A DNA stretch of 6,502 nt, from positions 1 to 6,502 of the forward strand of contig JAFUQL010000280.1 in NCBI GenBank assembly GCA_017472375.1. The letters are read 5' to 3'. Positions 5,700 to 6,502 of the stretch are shown here, piece after piece; the first letter of the stretch is position 1; each line of letters begins with the position of its first letter. The notes under the pieces are model-generated. The model searched no databases. It saw nothing but the letters and a program-made list of their open reading frames with translations, and was not told where the DNA came from. This stretch comes from Oscillospiraceae bacterium. GTDB lineage: Bacteria > Bacillota > Clostridia > Oscillospirales > Ruminococcaceae. Made by a program: the position numbers and the translations under genes.

Positions 5700-6502
5700 A
5701 TGAAAAAACGTTTGATCTCGCTGCTTGCGCTGGTGCTGTGTGCGGTGCTGTGCGCCACCTGCGCCTTCGCGGAGGACATGGTCCCGGCGGGCGAGGATCT
5801 GATGGTCTCGGCCGACTACGACTGGGAGCGGTTCAAGGGCAAGAACGTGACCCTGTATGTGTACAACTGGGGCTTGTATATCTCCGACGGCTCGGACGAC
5901 AGCATCAACGTGCTGGAAGGCTTTGATGAGCTGACCGGCATCAAGGTGCACTACACCACCTTCGACACCAACGAGAGCATGTACTCCAAGATCAAGAGCG
6001 GCGCAGCCAGCTACGACCTGATCTTCCCCTCCGACTACATGATCGGCAAGATGATCGCCGAGGATATGCTGGCCCCGCTGGACTTCGCCAACATCCCCAA
6101 CTTTGAGCGGATCGGCAAGGCCTATAAGGGCCTGGAGTACGACCCCGAGGACGCCTACAGCGTGCCCTATATGTGGGGGACCGTGGGCATTGTGTACAAC
6201 ACCACCAAGGTGCAGGAGGCACCCACCAGCAGGCAGGCTCTGTGGGCCCTTGAGAATGCCGGCAACGTGCTGATGTTCAACAACAGCCGCGACGCCTTTG
6301 CCATCGCCGCCAAGAAGCTGGGCATGAGCCTGAACCCCTCCAGTCAGGAGGACATCGACATCATCTCCAACGAGCTGAAGGCTCAGAAGAGCGTGGTGCA
6401 GGCCTACGTCATGGATGAGATCTTCGACAAGATGGCCGGCGGCGAGGCTGCGCTGGCCCCCTACTACGCCGGTGACGCCCTCATCATGATGGAGGACAAC
6501 CC
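5700..6502 (+). CDS. potD: Polyamine-binding protein PotD, 3' end missing
   Basis: This is the extracytoplasmic substrate-binding protein that delivers spermidine/putrescine to PotB/PotC. Only 267 codons are present, out of perhaps 350. The SD AAAGGG (5685-5690) is 9 nt before the ATG, and the gap to potC is 16 nt. A signal peptide (KKR, then a hydrophobic core) ends AFA at 22-24, a type I-like cleavage site. I see no standard lipobox, although Cys14, Cys18 and Cys21 are present. The mature part matches PotD in order: LYVYNWGLYIS (Trp57, Tyr60), TGIKVHYTTFDTNESMYSKI, YDLIFPSDYMI (Ser111, Tyr113), YSVPYMWGTVGIVYN, and FNNSRDAF. Aligned by eye to E. coli PotD, Trp34, Tyr37, Ser83 and Tyr85 are kept. 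Thr35 becomes Gly, Asp168 becomes Asn195, Glu171 becomes Asp198 and Trp229 probably becomes Tyr256. Polyamine is the best substrate call, but spermidine versus putrescine preference cannot be read. Confidence 0.93.
   Translation, partial: MKKRLISLLALVLCAVLCATCAFAEDMVPAGEDLMVSADYDWERFKGKNVTLYVYNWGLYISDGSDDSINVLEGFDELTGIKVHYTTFDTNESMYSKIKSGAASYDLIFPSDYMIGKMIAEDMLAPLDFANIPNFERIGKAYKGLEYDPEDAYSVPYMWGTVGIVYNTTKVQEAPTSRQALWALENAGNVLMFNNSRDAFAIAAKKLGMSLNPSSQEDIDIISNELKAQKSVVQAYVMDEIFDKMAGGEAALAPYYAGDALIMMEDN

Noticed and set aside
4730..5779. Minus-strand open frame of 349 codons opposite potC
   Set aside because: Its composition is Asp/Gly/Gln/His-rich low complexity, typical of a reverse-frame shadow, and potB, potC and potD explain this DNA fully.
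1..6502. CRISPR arrays, insertion sequences, tRNA or rRNA genes
   Set aside because: I found no spaced repeats, transposase motifs, terminal inverted repeats or tRNA-like cloverleaf sequence on either strand.

Overview
This window looks like a high-GC Clostridia chromosome, most likely the Faecalibacterium / Gemmiger / Subdoligranulum part of the Oscillospiraceae. The reasons are the strongly G/C-ending codons, AAGGGGG-type Shine-Dalgarno (SD) sites, a clostridial two-component pair, and a gut-Firmicute style potABCD cluster. The genus is an inference from style. All credible genes lie on the + strand, and the window cuts through a gene at both ends.

Layout. Positions 1-497 hold the C-terminal two thirds of an OmpR-family response regulator. 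Its partner, a large multi-membrane-span sensor histidine kinase with a Pro/Ala-rich C-terminal tail, follows at 500-2668. A 304-bp gap (2669-2972) then carries the control region of the next operon. Positions 2973-6502 hold potA, potB, potC and the first 267 codons of potD: the ATPase, two permeases and binding protein of a spermidine/putrescine ABC importer. The junctions are tight (3-nt gap, 1-nt overlap, 16-nt gap), and each gene has its own SD, so this is one transcription unit.

The control region is the most interesting part. A near-consensus promoter (TTGACA, 16 bp, TGCTATAAT) has its -35 inside a tandem 12/13-bp direct repeat. Its predicted transcription start coincides with the A of an ATG at 2750. 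That ATG opens a 34-codon, six-cysteine ORF (2750-2854), which would be translated as a leaderless upstream peptide. Downstream, the segment 2859-2869 is complementary over 11 bp to 2950-2960, which includes the potA SD. This long-range helix would enclose two hairpins. An upstream segment (2844-2848) competes for the same anti-SD strand, and the stop codon of the small ORF sits between the competing strands. This looks like a translational on/off switch for polyamine uptake: a metabolite riboswitch, a peptide-coupled attenuator, or both.

Working together: PotD captures polyamine outside the membrane, PotB and PotC form the channel, and PotA hydrolyses ATP. The leader probably adjusts PotA synthesis to supply. 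The upstream two-component system may be an unrelated neighbour. I see no intrinsic terminator between it and the pot promoter, so read-through cannot be excluded.
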